A stretch of 64,000 nt of DNA from Pseudomonas sp. GM79 (GTDB lineage Bacteria; Pseudomonadota; Gammaproteobacteria; Pseudomonadales; Pseudomonadaceae): positions 62,001 through 126,000 of the forward strand of contig NZ_AKJE01000075.1 of the NCBI RefSeq assembly GCF_000282495.1, given 5' to 3'. Positions 17,478 through 26,500 of this stretch are shown here, in pieces (the stretch's first letter is position 1; the number at the start of each line of letters is the position of its first letter). The position numbers were made by a program, and so were the translations under genes. A model generated the notes under the pieces. That model searched no databases. It was not told where the DNA came from and saw only the letters and a list, made by a program, of their open reading frames with translations.

Positions 17478-17870
17478 AAAAAGATCGCAGGCTTCGCCAG
17501 CTCCTACGGGGGTTGGGTGCACCCGTTGCATCGCGGTTGCACGCGGTCGAGGTAGGAGCTGCCGCAGGCTGCGATCTTTTGGCTGGGTTCGCCATCACCA
17601 AAATCAAGATCAAGATCAAGATCAAGATCAAAAGATCGCAGGCTCCGCCAGCTCCTACGGGGGTTGGGGGCACCCGTTGCATTGCGGTTTCACGCGATCG
17701 AGGTAGGAGCTGCCGCAGGCTGCGATCTTTTGGCTGGGTTCGGACCATCACCCAAATCAAGATCAAAAGATCGCAGGCTCCGCCAGCTCCTACGGGGGGT
17801 GGGGGCACCCGTTGCATCGCGGTTGCACGCGATCGAGGTAGGAGCTGCCGCAGGCTGCGATCTTTTGATC
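17478..17870. repeat. Tandem array of three REPINs with ATCAAG microsatellite spacers
   Basis: Three about 103-bp units (17478-17580, 17629-17731, 17765-17868) each contain one inverted pair of the 'gctccgccagctcctac / ggtaggagctgccgcaggc' REP around a conserved centre reading 'gggcacccgttgcatcgcgg'. The spacers hold the hexamer ATCAAG about five times between units 1 and 2 and about twice between units 2 and 3. The array fills the gap between two convergent genes and its end reaches the stop codon of the DJ-1 gene. Confidence 0.9.
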
Positions 17871-18548
17871 TTATTGCAGCTTCGCCAACAACGCCTTGGC
17901 GGTCTCTTCAGAAGACGCCGGGTTCTGACCGGTCAGCAACAGACCATCCGCGATCACGTAACTCGCCCAGTCATCGGCCTTGGAGTAAAGGCCACCGTTG
18001 GCCTTGAGCATGTCCTCCACCAAAAACGGCACCACATCCGTCAGCTGCACAGCGGCTTCTTCGGAGTTGGTGAAGCCCGTCACCCGCTTGCCTTTGATCA
18101 ACGGCTGGCCATCCGCATCCTTGACGTGGCGCAACACCCCCGGCGCATGACAGACCGCCGCCACCGGTTTGCCCGCCTTGTAAAACGATTCGATCAGCGC
18201 AATTGAAAAGGGGTCTTCAGCCAGATCCCACAACGGGCCATGCCCGCCTGGATAGAAAACAGCGTCGTAGTCTTCGGCCCTCACGGTATTCAGCAATCCG
18301 GTAGACGCTAATGCGGACTGGGCAGCGGAATCCTTGTGAAAGCGATCGGTGGCCGCAGTCTGCGCGTCTGGCTCATCACTTTTAGGGTCCAGCGGTGGCT
18401 GGCCGCCCTTGGGTGAAACCAGGGTCAGCTGCGCGCCAGCATCCTTGAAGGTGTAATACGGCGCGGCGAATTCTTCGAGCCAGAAGCCGGTTTTCTTACC
18501 GGTATTACCCAATTGATCGTGGGACGTTAAAACCATCAGGATTTTCAT
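17871..18548 (-). CDS. DJ-1/PfpI-family protein (class I glutamine amidotransferase-like, Hsp31-type)
   Basis: The 225-residue protein starts MKILMVLTSHDQLGNTGKKTGFWLEE, whose Glu pairs with the nucleophile Cys in AVCHAPGVL near residue 133. The segment DAVFYPGGHGPLWDL is the second hallmark. This is the type 1 glutamine amidotransferase domain subgroup of DJ-1/PfpI (Hsp31-like), members of which act as cofactor-free glyoxalases or stress chaperones. It is monocistronic; a good Shine-Dalgarno lies upstream (GGAGAACGAC on the minus strand). Confidence 0.85.
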   Translation of the reverse strand: MKILMVLTSHDQLGNTGKKTGFWLEEFAAPYYTFKDAGAQLTLVSPKGGQPPLDPKSDEPDAQTAATDRFHKDSAAQSALASTGLLNTVRAEDYDAVFYPGGHGPLWDLAEDPFSIALIESFYKAGKPVAAVCHAPGVLRHVKDADGQPLIKGKRVTGFTNSEEAAVQLTDVVPFLVEDMLKANGGLYSKADDWASYVIADGLLLTGQNPASSEETAKALLAKLQ

Positions 18549-18659
18549 GTCGTTCTCCAGTCGATGTCCGGGTTATTCAATTATCTCGGCGCTGGGTTTG
18601 ACCATCGGACAGCGCTGTTCGTTGCGCCCATTGTCGGGGGTGACGGCTCATGGCCTTGA

Positions 18660-18782
18660 TGCGCAAGAAGTTGCGCAACTGTGTCGGTGAAAAGTCCTCT
18701 AGCGAGGCTGGACATCAGGTTTATCAAGCTCTCCAGCCAAGTGCGCAAGAAGTTGCGCAGTGGTGCGCAACTTCTTGCGCAC
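18660..18782. promoter_or_regulatory. Three copies of palindrome TGCGCAA-N4-TTGCGCA upstream of hcp
   Basis: The 18-base sequence TGCGCAAGAAGTTGCGCA occurs at 18660-18677 and 18742-18759, and inverted at 18764-18781. Each copy is itself a palindrome with a four-base centre. The last two form a perfect 19-bp inverted repeat (18741-18759 with 18764-18782) with loop GTGG and five T residues after it. It sits in the 401-base gap 18549-18949, about 90 to 200 bases upstream of the sigma-54-like promoter, a position used by enhancer-binding proteins. It could be an operator, or the hairpin could be a terminator insulating hcp. Confidence 0.55.
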
Positions 18783-18866
18783 TTTTTCAGCGGATCCTTG
18801 CCGAAAACCTCTCCGGCGTTGGAAAAACCACCTCAACCACCTGATTTATATAGCATTAATCATTTC

Positions 18867-18882
18867 TGGCACGGACCTTGAT
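18867..18882 (+). promoter_or_regulatory. Putative sigma-54 (-24/-12) promoter of hcp
   Basis: TGGCACGGACCTTGAT matches the sigma-54 consensus TGGCACG-N4-TTGCA/T except that the -12 element reads GA instead of GC. It lies 67 bases before the hcp start codon. Sigma-54 control of accessory hcp genes is known in Pseudomonas; here it is inferred from the motif. Confidence 0.5.
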
Positions 18883-18949
18883 AACAGTCAGGCACCCACC
18901 GGGCGATATCGCCTCCCGGGCACCCTAACTTTTAGCAAGGAGCACATCC

Positions 18950-19465
18950 ATGGCTACACCAGCGTACATGTCCGTTACCGGCGAGAAACAAGGCCTGATC
19001 ACTGCCGGCGCATTCACCGCCGACTCCGTTGGCAACACCTACCAGGAAGGCCACGAAGACCAGGTCATGGTTCAGGCTTTCAGCCACGACGTGATCATCC
19101 CGCGTGACCCACAGTCGGGCCAACCGACCGGTCAGCGTGTACACAAGCCAGTCGTGATCACCAAGGTCTACGACAAGTCCTCGCCACTGCTGCAAGCGGC
19201 GCTGACCTCCGGCGAGCGCATGAGCGAAATCGTTATCCAGTGGTACCGCACTTCGGCTCAAGGTACCCAAGAGCACTACTACACCACCAAACTGGAAGAC
19301 GCGATCATCGTCGCCATCAACAACAAAATGCACAACTGCCAGGATCCGTCGAACTCGCACTTCACGCACCTGGAAGAAGTGCAATTCACCTACCGCAAAA
19401 TCACCTGGACCCACGAAGTATCCGGTACTTCGGGTTCCGATGACTGGCGCGTTCCAGTCGCTTAA
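18950..19465 (+). CDS. hcp: Type VI secretion tube protein Hcp
   Basis: This 171-residue Hcp1-family protein (MATPAYMSVTGEKQGLITAG at the start, GHEDQVMVQAFSHDV, and THLEEVQFTYRKITWTH near the end) forms the hexameric rings of the T6SS tube and is expelled with VgrG. AAGGAG precedes the ATG. No sheath, baseplate or membrane-complex genes occur in the window, so this is an auxiliary hcp-vgrG module relying on a core apparatus elsewhere. The vgrG gene follows after 130 bases. Confidence 0.95.
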   Translation: MATPAYMSVTGEKQGLITAGAFTADSVGNTYQEGHEDQVMVQAFSHDVIIPRDPQSGQPTGQRVHKPVVITKVYDKSSPLLQAALTSGERMSEIVIQWYRTSAQGTQEHYYTTKLEDAIIVAINNKMHNCQDPSNSHFTHLEEVQFTYRKITWTHEVSGTSGSDDWRVPVA

Positions 19466-19484
19466 TCGCGGCTGACGGTTCCAA

Positions 19485-19509
19485 ACATCGGCCAGCTCTG
19501 CTGGTCGAT
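19485..19509 (+). other. Hairpin between hcp and vgrG
   Basis: CATCGGCCAGC and GCTGGTCGATG form an 11-bp stem (one G-T pair) with a TCT loop, 20 bases after the hcp stop. It lacks a T-tract and may stabilise the 3' end of abundant hcp mRNA or lower read-through into vgrG. Confidence 0.4.
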
Positions 19510-19595
19510 GTCATTTGCGCCTTCCAGGAATTTTCGCGTCCGCAGCGCCCGTTTGGGTGCCGGCGTGCGCCGCAGCACAGCACGAGGAACAAGGG

Positions 19596-21902
19596 ATGTT
19601 CGCGCCGGCCAATCAGACTCACTTTGCCCTGACTGTCGAAGGTCTGGAAAACGATCTCCAGGTCCTTTCCCTGCAAGGTCGGGAAGCCATCAGCCAGCCT
19701 TTTGTGTTTGAGGTGGAGCTGGTCAGTGAACAGCCGTCCCTGGACCTCGAAACGCTATTGCACAAACCGGCCTTTTTGCAGCTCTCGTCCGACGGCAGCG
19801 GCATTCATGGCCAGATCTACCGCGCCGCCCAAGGCGATTCGGGCAAACGCCTGACCCGCTATGCCGTGACGCTGCGCCCGCAGCTGTCTTACCTGGCGCA
19901 CCGCATCAACCAACGCATCTTCCAGAACCTTAGCGTGCCGAAAATCATCGGCATGGTCCTCGAAGAGCACGGCATCCAGAGCAATGCCTACCAATTCAAA
20001 GTCGGGGCGATTTATCCCGAGCGCATTTACTGCGTTCAGTACGATGAATCGGACCTGCAGTTCATCCAGCGCCTGTGCGAGGAAGAAGGTATCCATTACC
20101 ACTTCCAGCACAGCGCCACGGCCCACAAACTGGTGTTCGGCGATGACCAGACGGTGTTCCCGAAACTCGCGCCCGTGGCCTACCAGCAAGACTCCGGCAT
20201 GGTCGCCAACGACCCGGTGATCAAGCGCTTCGACCTGCGCCTGGAAACCCGCACCAGCCGTACCACCCGCCGCGACTACGACTTCGAAAAACCGCGCCTG
20301 ACCCTGGAAAGCGAACACAGTGGCGACGCCCTGCCCGACCTCGAAGACTACGACTACCCCGGTCGCTTCATCGATCGCGAACGCGGCAAGCACCTGGCCA
20401 AACGCGCCCTCGAGCGTCACCGCAGCGACTTCCAGCTCGTCGAAGGCAAAAGCGATCAGCCGTTGCTGGTCAGCGGCCACTTCCTGGCCCTGACCCAACA
20501 CCCGAAAGCCAAGTGGAACGATCTGTGGCTGCTGACCGAAATCCTCCACGAAGGCAAACAGCCGCAAGTGCTGGAAGAGTCGGTCACCAGCAGCACGACT
20601 AACCTCAAGGACGATTTCCACCAGGGCTACCGCAACCGCTTCCAGGCCACCCCCTGGGACGTGCCAAACCGCCCGCCGCTGAACCACCCCAAACCTCGGA
20701 TCCTCGGCAGCCAAAGCGCCGTGGTCACCGGGCCCAAAGGTGAAGAGATCCACTGCGACCAGTACGGCCGCGTCAAAGTGCAATTCCACTGGGACCGCGA
20801 AGGTCAGGCCGACGACAAAACCAGCTGCTGGCTGCGCGTCTCCTCCGCCTGGGCCGGCGCCCATTACGGCGGCATCGCCATCCCGCGCATCGGCATGGAA
20901 GTGCTGGTCAGCTTCCTCGAAGGCGACCCCGACCAACCGCTGATCAGCGGCTGCCTGTACCACAAGGAAAACGTCGTCCCGTACGCCCTGCCGGCGAACA
21001 AAACCCGCAGCACCTTCAAAACCCTGAGTTCTCCGGGCGGCGGCGGATTCAACGAACTGCGTATCGAAGACAAGAAAGGCCAGGAACAAATCTTCCTGCA
21101 CGCCCAGCGCGACTGGGACGAAAACGTCGAACACGACCAGAAAATCCGCGTCGGCAACGAACGCCACGACACCGTCGAGCAAAACAGCTACAGCGAATTC
21201 AAGGCCGAAGAACACCACACCGTCTATGCCGACCGCAAAGTCGAAGCCCGCGCCAATGACCACCTGACCGTGGGCGTGAACCAGCACATCAAGGTCGGAA
21301 CCGGCCAGTTCATCGAAGCCGGCCAGGAAATCCACCTGAGCAGCGGCATGAAAGTCGTGCTCGAAGCCGGCAGCGAACTCACCCTCAAAGGCGGCGGCAG
21401 CTTCATCAAGATCGACGCCAGCGGCGTGACGCTAAGCGGCCCGGTGATCAACATGAACTCCGGGGGTAGCCCGGGCAGCGGAACCGGGGCGGCGCCGTTG
21501 ATGCCTGGGGCGTTGAAACAGGCGGATGCGGATAAGGCTGGCGCGGTTCTGAGTCCGGCGCAGATCAACACCCTCAAGCGCAACGCGCCGTTCTGTGAAG
21601 AGTGCGAGAAGTGCAGGGCAGGTGTATGCGATATAGAAAAACCCAACCACGATACTGAAAAAATCACCCACGATTTAGTGTTCGTCGTGAATGACGAAAA
21701 AACGGGCAAACCCAAGCCGAATACTCCTTACCAAATCAAGCTTGAGTCTGGACTTATTGTTAAGGGTGTTACCGACAGTAAAGGTTTGACCCAAAAAGTT
21801 TCATCCAACAAACCAGAAAAAGCCACCATCGAGACCCCCTACTATGGCGACACTACAAGCGACACTCACTCCGACTGCGGATCCGACGCCTGTAGCTGTT
21901 AG
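19596..21902 (+). CDS. vgrG: Type VI secretion spike protein VgrG with C-terminal TTR-like, Cys-rich extension
   Basis: From the ATG at 19596 (GAGGAACAAGGG before it) the protein has 768 residues. The gp27-like part begins FALTVEGLENDLQVLSLQGREAIS; the gp5-like OB part has GPKGEEIHCDQYGRVKVQFHWDREG and SSAWAGAHYGGIAIPRIGMEVLV; then come the repeat needle and a GSFIKIDASGVTL beta-helix end. After about residue 670 the gene leaves the core: a Cys cluster (CEECEKCRAGVC), a transthyretin-like domain (VVNDEKTGKPKPNTPY...GVTDSKGLT) and a Cys-rich tail. Such C-terminal domains usually dock the effector encoded next, here the M15-type protein whose start overlaps by 59 bases. The extension is visibly more A+T-rich. 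Confidence 0.93.
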   Translation: MFAPANQTHFALTVEGLENDLQVLSLQGREAISQPFVFEVELVSEQPSLDLETLLHKPAFLQLSSDGSGIHGQIYRAAQGDSGKRLTRYAVTLRPQLSYLAHRINQRIFQNLSVPKIIGMVLEEHGIQSNAYQFKVGAIYPERIYCVQYDESDLQFIQRLCEEEGIHYHFQHSATAHKLVFGDDQTVFPKLAPVAYQQDSGMVANDPVIKRFDLRLETRTSRTTRRDYDFEKPRLTLESEHSGDALPDLEDYDYPGRFIDRERGKHLAKRALERHRSDFQLVEGKSDQPLLVSGHFLALTQHPKAKWNDLWLLTEILHEGKQPQVLEESVTSSTTNLKDDFHQGYRNRFQATPWDVPNRPPLNHPKPRILGSQSAVVTGPKGEEIHCDQYGRVKVQFHWDREGQADDKTSCWLRVSSAWAGAHYGGIAIPRIGMEVLVSFLEGDPDQPLISGCLYHKENVVPYALPANKTRSTFKTLSSPGGGGFNELRIEDKKGQEQIFLHAQRDWDENVEHDQKIRVGNERHDTVEQNSYSEFKAEEHHTVYADRKVEARANDHLTVGVNQHIKVGTGQFIEAGQEIHLSSGMKVVLEAGSELTLKGGGSFIKIDASGVTLSGPVINMNSGGSPGSGTGAAPLMPGALKQADADKAGAVLSPAQINTLKRNAPFCEECEKCRAGVCDIEKPNHDTEKITHDLVFVVNDEKTGKPKPNTPYQIKLESGLIVKGVTDSKGLTQKVSSNKPEKATIETPYYGDTTSDTHSDCGSDACSC

Positions 21903-22481
21903 TGTTTCAGCGGATGAACCGAGTGGTGCTCAGTGGGTGGCAAGGTTCCTGGGCAGCGCTAATGTCACGTCACTTGCGTCTCCATTTCGTGAAGCCGTGA
22001 CAAAGTTTCTCGATGCAGTAAGAGCTGCCGGCGGGACTGTACATATTTCTGCGACATATCGGCCTCCGGAAAGAGCTTATTTAATGCACTGGTCGTGGAA
22101 AATCGTTAAAACCGGCTACGACCCACAACAGGTTCCTAGCTATCCAGGTGACGTTATAAAAATCCAATGGGCACATATTTCCGAGTCTGGCGCGTTCGAT
22201 CAACAGGCCTCCGTACCATGGTGAATGGCTACGGAATCAGCGGCTTGAACGTCGCCCCGGCGCTTAACTCACGGCACACCCAGAAACAGGCGATCGACAT
22301 GAATATCAGCTGGTCCGGGACATTAACAATAAATAATGCCTCAGGAACGGCGGTCACTATAAGCTCAGATCCCAAAACCGGGATGAACAGTGAACTTCAT
22401 ACCGTAGGGGCCACTTATGGCGTGATCAAATTTATTGGTGGAAATAGTGACAAACCTCACTGGTCAAACGATGGGCATTAA
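21844..22481 (+). pseudogene. M15-type peptidoglycan peptidase effector, split by a frameshift near 22217
   Basis: Two overlapping frames together encode one protein. Frame 1 (21844-22224, 126 residues) starts MATLQATLTPTADPTP and contains ISATYRPPERAY; it hits TGA just after QASVPW. The sequence resumes in another frame (open to 22481) at MVNGYGISGLNVAPALNSRHTQKQAIDM and ends with DKPHWSNDGH. SRH-x5-ID and PHW resemble the zinc-binding SxHxxGxAxD and HxH/WHW motifs of M15/VanY-type carboxypeptidases. Losing one base (or 3n+1 bases) near 22210-22219 explains the break. As written, the metal-binding half is not joined to the N-terminus. Its place between vgrG and a lipoprotein marks it as a periplasm-targeted T6SS effector; a sequencing error cannot be excluded. 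Confidence 0.7.
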
Positions 22482-22809
22482 AATGTACACAATCGCGCGC
22501 TATTTCTTGCTCATCGCATTCGCCCTCCCACTGCTTTCTTGTGCAGCCGAAAGCGATGGCTCAGTGCCTGGCGACGTCTCCGATTACATAACAAGCAGAG
22601 ACAACTGTGACTCTCTGCGCGGAGATATTCCTGAGCCGGACCCCGCCGACCCGGACAACCTCAGCCGTGTCATCAGCGATATCAATAAATACTGCAAGGG
22701 CACAGATCAAAAACTGAAGCAGTTGAAAGAGAAATACTCTGGAAACGAAAGCATTGTGAAGTTGCTCTCGACTTACGAAGAAAATATTGAAGCGGATATG
22801 AGTTTTTAG
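22471..22809 (+). CDS. Small lipoprotein, putative immunity protein for the M15-type effector
   Basis: The 112-residue product (ATG at 22471; ATG at 22483 is possible) has a lipoprotein signal peptide ending in a LLSC lipobox. The mature part is acidic and helical-looking (VSDYITSRDNCDSLRG, then INKYCKGTDQKLKQLKEKY). It overlaps the effector stop by 11 bases. A periplasmic lipoprotein directly after a peptidoglycan-cutting effector is the expected form of its immunity protein. I do not recognise the family, so the role comes from position and localisation. Confidence 0.65.
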   Translation: MGIKMYTIARYFLLIAFALPLLSCAAESDGSVPGDVSDYITSRDNCDSLRGDIPEPDPADPDNLSRVISDINKYCKGTDQKLKQLKEKYSGNESIVKLLSTYEENIEADMSF

Positions 22810-22833
22810 ATTCACTCATCAAGGACGGCTGTT

Positions 22834-23571
22834 GTGACATCTGAATACATCAATCCACAGGTCTGGTTATCCAAAACCCCGCTGCTACCGGGTGAACGCC
22901 TCTACCTGATCGTCAGCGCCGCCAGCGATGCCGAAGCGCTCAAGACGCTTTACCAAAATGAACCCACAACCCAGGCGATCCCGATCTGGGGCGGCACCCC
23001 CTACGCGGCCTGGCAGCCGGTGATGCCCTACCTCACCGAGTTGAAACCCAACTCAAGCTTCCTGCCATGGATTGCCGAAACGGATGCCCTCGATTGGGGG
23101 TGGCTGGCCGTTTCCCGCAGCGAACCGAACGTGGTGTTCGAACACCTGCGTAGCCTCACTCAGGTTCGGATGCCGGACGGGACTGAAGTGTTTTTCCGGT
23201 TCTGGGATGGGCGGCATATCTACCCGATTCTGGAAGGCCTCGGCGATGCCGCTGGTGAGGTGCTGCCGGCGTTTGATCGGTATCTGATTAATGGCAAGAG
23301 CCTGGAGGTGGGACCGAGGGTGGTGCCACCGGCGAAGGATTGGCCTTGGTGGGAGGTGCCGAAGAAGCTGCTCGACAGCCTCGCCAAGCAAAACCCGTCG
23401 ACCCTGATCGGCAACCTGATGCAATGGCTGGAAGAGGAACGTCCAGACATCTACGCCGCTTACCCCGAAAGCAATCTGAAGCTGAAAGTCGCACGTTTCG
23501 TGCGCCGCCCGGATGCTCCGAAAAACCTTAATGAAGCACTGTTAAACCACCTGATTCTGGAGCAAGGCTGA
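22834..23571 (+). CDS. DUF4123 T6SS effector chaperone/adaptor
   Basis: This 245-residue protein has the DUF4123 pattern: ERLYLIVSAASDAEALKTLYQ, PYLTELKPNSSFLPWI, WGWLAVSRSEP and EVFFRFWDGRHIYPIL. DUF4123 proteins (Tap/TEC) load cognate effectors onto VgrG and are encoded next to their cargo. The GTG start at 22834 is favoured, with AAGGA upstream. The stop overlaps the first base of the RHS start, so the adaptor most likely serves the RHS protein. Confidence 0.88.
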   Translation: MTSEYINPQVWLSKTPLLPGERLYLIVSAASDAEALKTLYQNEPTTQAIPIWGGTPYAAWQPVMPYLTELKPNSSFLPWIAETDALDWGWLAVSRSEPNVVFEHLRSLTQVRMPDGTEVFFRFWDGRHIYPILEGLGDAAGEVLPAFDRYLINGKSLEVGPRVVPPAKDWPWWEVPKKLLDSLAKQNPSTLIGNLMQWLEEERPDIYAAYPESNLKLKVARFVRRPDAPKNLNEALLNHLILEQG

Positions 23572-26500
23572 TGGATCGCGTTGCCTACGTTGACAACCAA
23601 CTGAGCACGTTCAAGGACAGCTTGAAGCTGTATCAAGAACAGACCAAAACCTGGTACGCAAAAGCCGCCGACAAAGGCAGTCGAGCAACAGACCTGCCCT
23701 CCCTGCTGGGCATGGAGCGCGTCATCAAGGTCGGTAACACCAGCAAATCGGTAAGCATGACCGACGGCGATTTCGCCTCGAACGTTGCCCAGTGCCCACT
23801 CAAGGGGCCGCTGCTGATCGAGAGCAAATTCGAATCGGTGTATGACATCCCGTTGGGTGACATCGAAGTCGAAATCGTTGCGGTAGAAGGCGGCGCGGTC
23901 AGCAAAGTCAAACTCGACGCCCAAGGCAAAGCCAGCTGGACGGGCGGTATTCCGGGTAAGTTCTACAAGATCCGCGTTCACAACGAAGTAACGCCGGCGC
24001 AAATCGACACCCTGTTCAAATCCTATGACGGCCTGACCGGGCAACTGGAAGGCTTCCTGCGCAAGGAATGGGCCGGCTTCAAACCGCAATGGTCGAACAT
24101 GTCCGCCTTGGGAACGGCGTCGGCGATTGGCAACGGCATCCTTGAAGGCGGCTGGGAAGCGATCAAAGGGGTCTGGGACGGCATCAGCCTGGTGCTCGAC
24201 ATCCTGCAAGACCCGAGCAAGTTTGCGAAAGACCTCGGTGCAGGTACCCAAAAGCTGATAGCGCTGGCAAAAGAAACGCCAGACGTGATGAAAAAGGCCA
24301 TGCTGCTGGCCAGCGACGAGGCCGCTCTGTTCCTGATGGTACGCAGTGCCGTGATCTGGTTGGCCGGCCTGCCACCGATGAAGATGGCCGGTGACGCCGC
24401 AAGAATGACCACGGCGGCGGTCGTCGGCATCGCGATCGACATCGTGATTTCGATCGTTCTGACTGTTGCTGCAGAGGGTACCGGTGTCATCTACCTCGCC
24501 GCGCGCTTGAAAAAGTACGGCGAAATCATCATCAAGGCCGTGACCGGTTTTGTGGAGTCGGTATTCAAGATCATCAAAGGCTTCATGGAGTACGTCGCGA
24601 AATACACCGCGGTGGCGGCTCGTGGTGTGACGGCTCAGGTGAAGAAAGGGGTTGCACAGGTTCGTTTTGACGGGAAGCGAGTGACTACCATAGAAACGCC
24701 GAAAGTCCACCACGATGTACCCGCTCAGTCCAAGACTCCTGACGAAAAAAGTGCTAACTGCGCCAAAAGCACCTGCACCAATGGCTGTCCGGTTTCGATG
24801 GTGACGGGTGAGGAACTGTTGACCCTGACCGATGGTGAACTCGGAGGGCTACTACCATTCAGCTGGACCCGCCTCTATCGCACCAGCGCCGCGGAAATCG
24901 ATTGCGGCCTCGGCTACGGGTGGAGTCACGCTCTGGCGCAAAGGGTGGAAATCAACGGTGATGAGGTGGTCTGGACCGACCACGAAAACCGCATTACGAC
25001 CTTCCCATTGCCGAGTATGCAACGACCGGCGATTACCAACAGTTTGTCCGAAGCGGCGATTTTCATCGGCGACGATCCTTCCGAACTGATCCTCACTCAA
25101 GCTGACGACCGTTCCCAGTTCTATCATTTCCGCTACAACAGCAAAGGCGCGACGCTGATCGCCATTAGCGACGCCTACAACAACCGCCTGCACATCACCC
25201 GCGACATACACGGCCGGATCAAACGTGTCGACAATGGCGCCGGTCGCGCCCTGCTCCTGCGTTATGACCGCAAACACGTCGTCGCCGTCGATTACCAGCA
25301 GTTCAGTCCGGCAGACAATCTGGAAGATGCCTGGAGCACCATCCAGACCTTGGTCACCTATAGCTATGACGCTCAGCACCGCCTGATCGAAGCCAAAAAC
25401 GCGGCGGGCGAAGCCGAGCGCTACGCCTACAATGAGCAGAACGTCATTCTTGAGCGCCGACTGGCCGGTGGCGCCAGTTTCTACTGGGAATGGGAAAAAG
25501 AAGGCAAATCGGCACGCTGCATCCATCACTGGGCAAGCTTCTCGCAGATGGACGCGTACTACGCCTGGGATGACAAGGGCAGTGTCACCGTCACCAATGC
25601 GGACGGCAGCGAAGAGATCTACGCCCACGACGACCAGGCTCGACTGATCGCCAAAATTGACCCGGATGGAGCCGAGAACCTCAAGGCTTACGACGACAAG
25701 GGCCGTTTGATCGCAGAACAGGATCCGCTCGGCGCAATCACGGAGTACCACTACAACGAAGCCGGTCGCATGGTGGCGGTTGTTCCACCGGAAGACGAAC
25801 CTACCGCCTACGAATACAGCAATGGATTCGTAAGCAAAGTAAGTCGCGGCAAGACGACCTGGAAGTATCAACGCAACATCCAGGGCGACATCACTCAGCA
25901 GATCGACCCGGACGGGAATGCCACCCTCTACAGCTATGACCGTCAGGGCCGTCTGCTGGAAATCCGTCATCCCGATGGCAGTCGCCATCAACTGGGCTGG
26001 AACAACCTCGGCCAACTGCTGGAAGAGCACCTGCCCGACGGCGGCCAGCGCAAGTACCGTTACGACGCCTTGGGCCGGCAGATCACCCGTCAGGAAGAAA
26101 CCGGCGCCATCACTCATTACCAATGGGACGCCGTTGATCGCCTGACACAAATCATCCTCCCCGGCGGCGCCACCCGTGCCTTCACCTATAACCCGTATGG
26201 TCGCGTCACCGCCGAACGGGATGAACTCGGGCGCATCACCCGCTACGAATACGCAGACAACCTGCACCTAGTGAGCCGCCGCATCAACCCCGACGGCAGC
26301 CAGCTGCGCTACCGCTACGACAACTCGCGCCTGCTGCTCACCGAGATCGAAAACGAACGTGGCGAGCACTACCACCTCGACTATTACCCGAACGGCCTGA
26401 TCCAGCAGGAAACCGGTTTCGACGGTCGCCGTACCGCCTACGAGTACGATCTCAATGGCCAACTGCTGAAGAAAACCGAATTCGGCGACGACGGCAGCGA

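Noticed and set aside
17478..17870. Possible CRISPR array
   Set aside because: The units are about 103-bp inverted-pair elements with irregular spacers of a hexamer, and no cas genes are nearby.
17513..18206. Plus-strand open frames running through the REP array into the DJ-1 gene
   Set aside because: Repetitive translation of the REP units and antisense to a recognised protein.
19755..21335. 526-residue minus-strand open frame opposite vgrG
   Set aside because: It mirrors the high-GC vgrG coding frame, has low-complexity Val/Ala/Phe-rich sequence and no domain.
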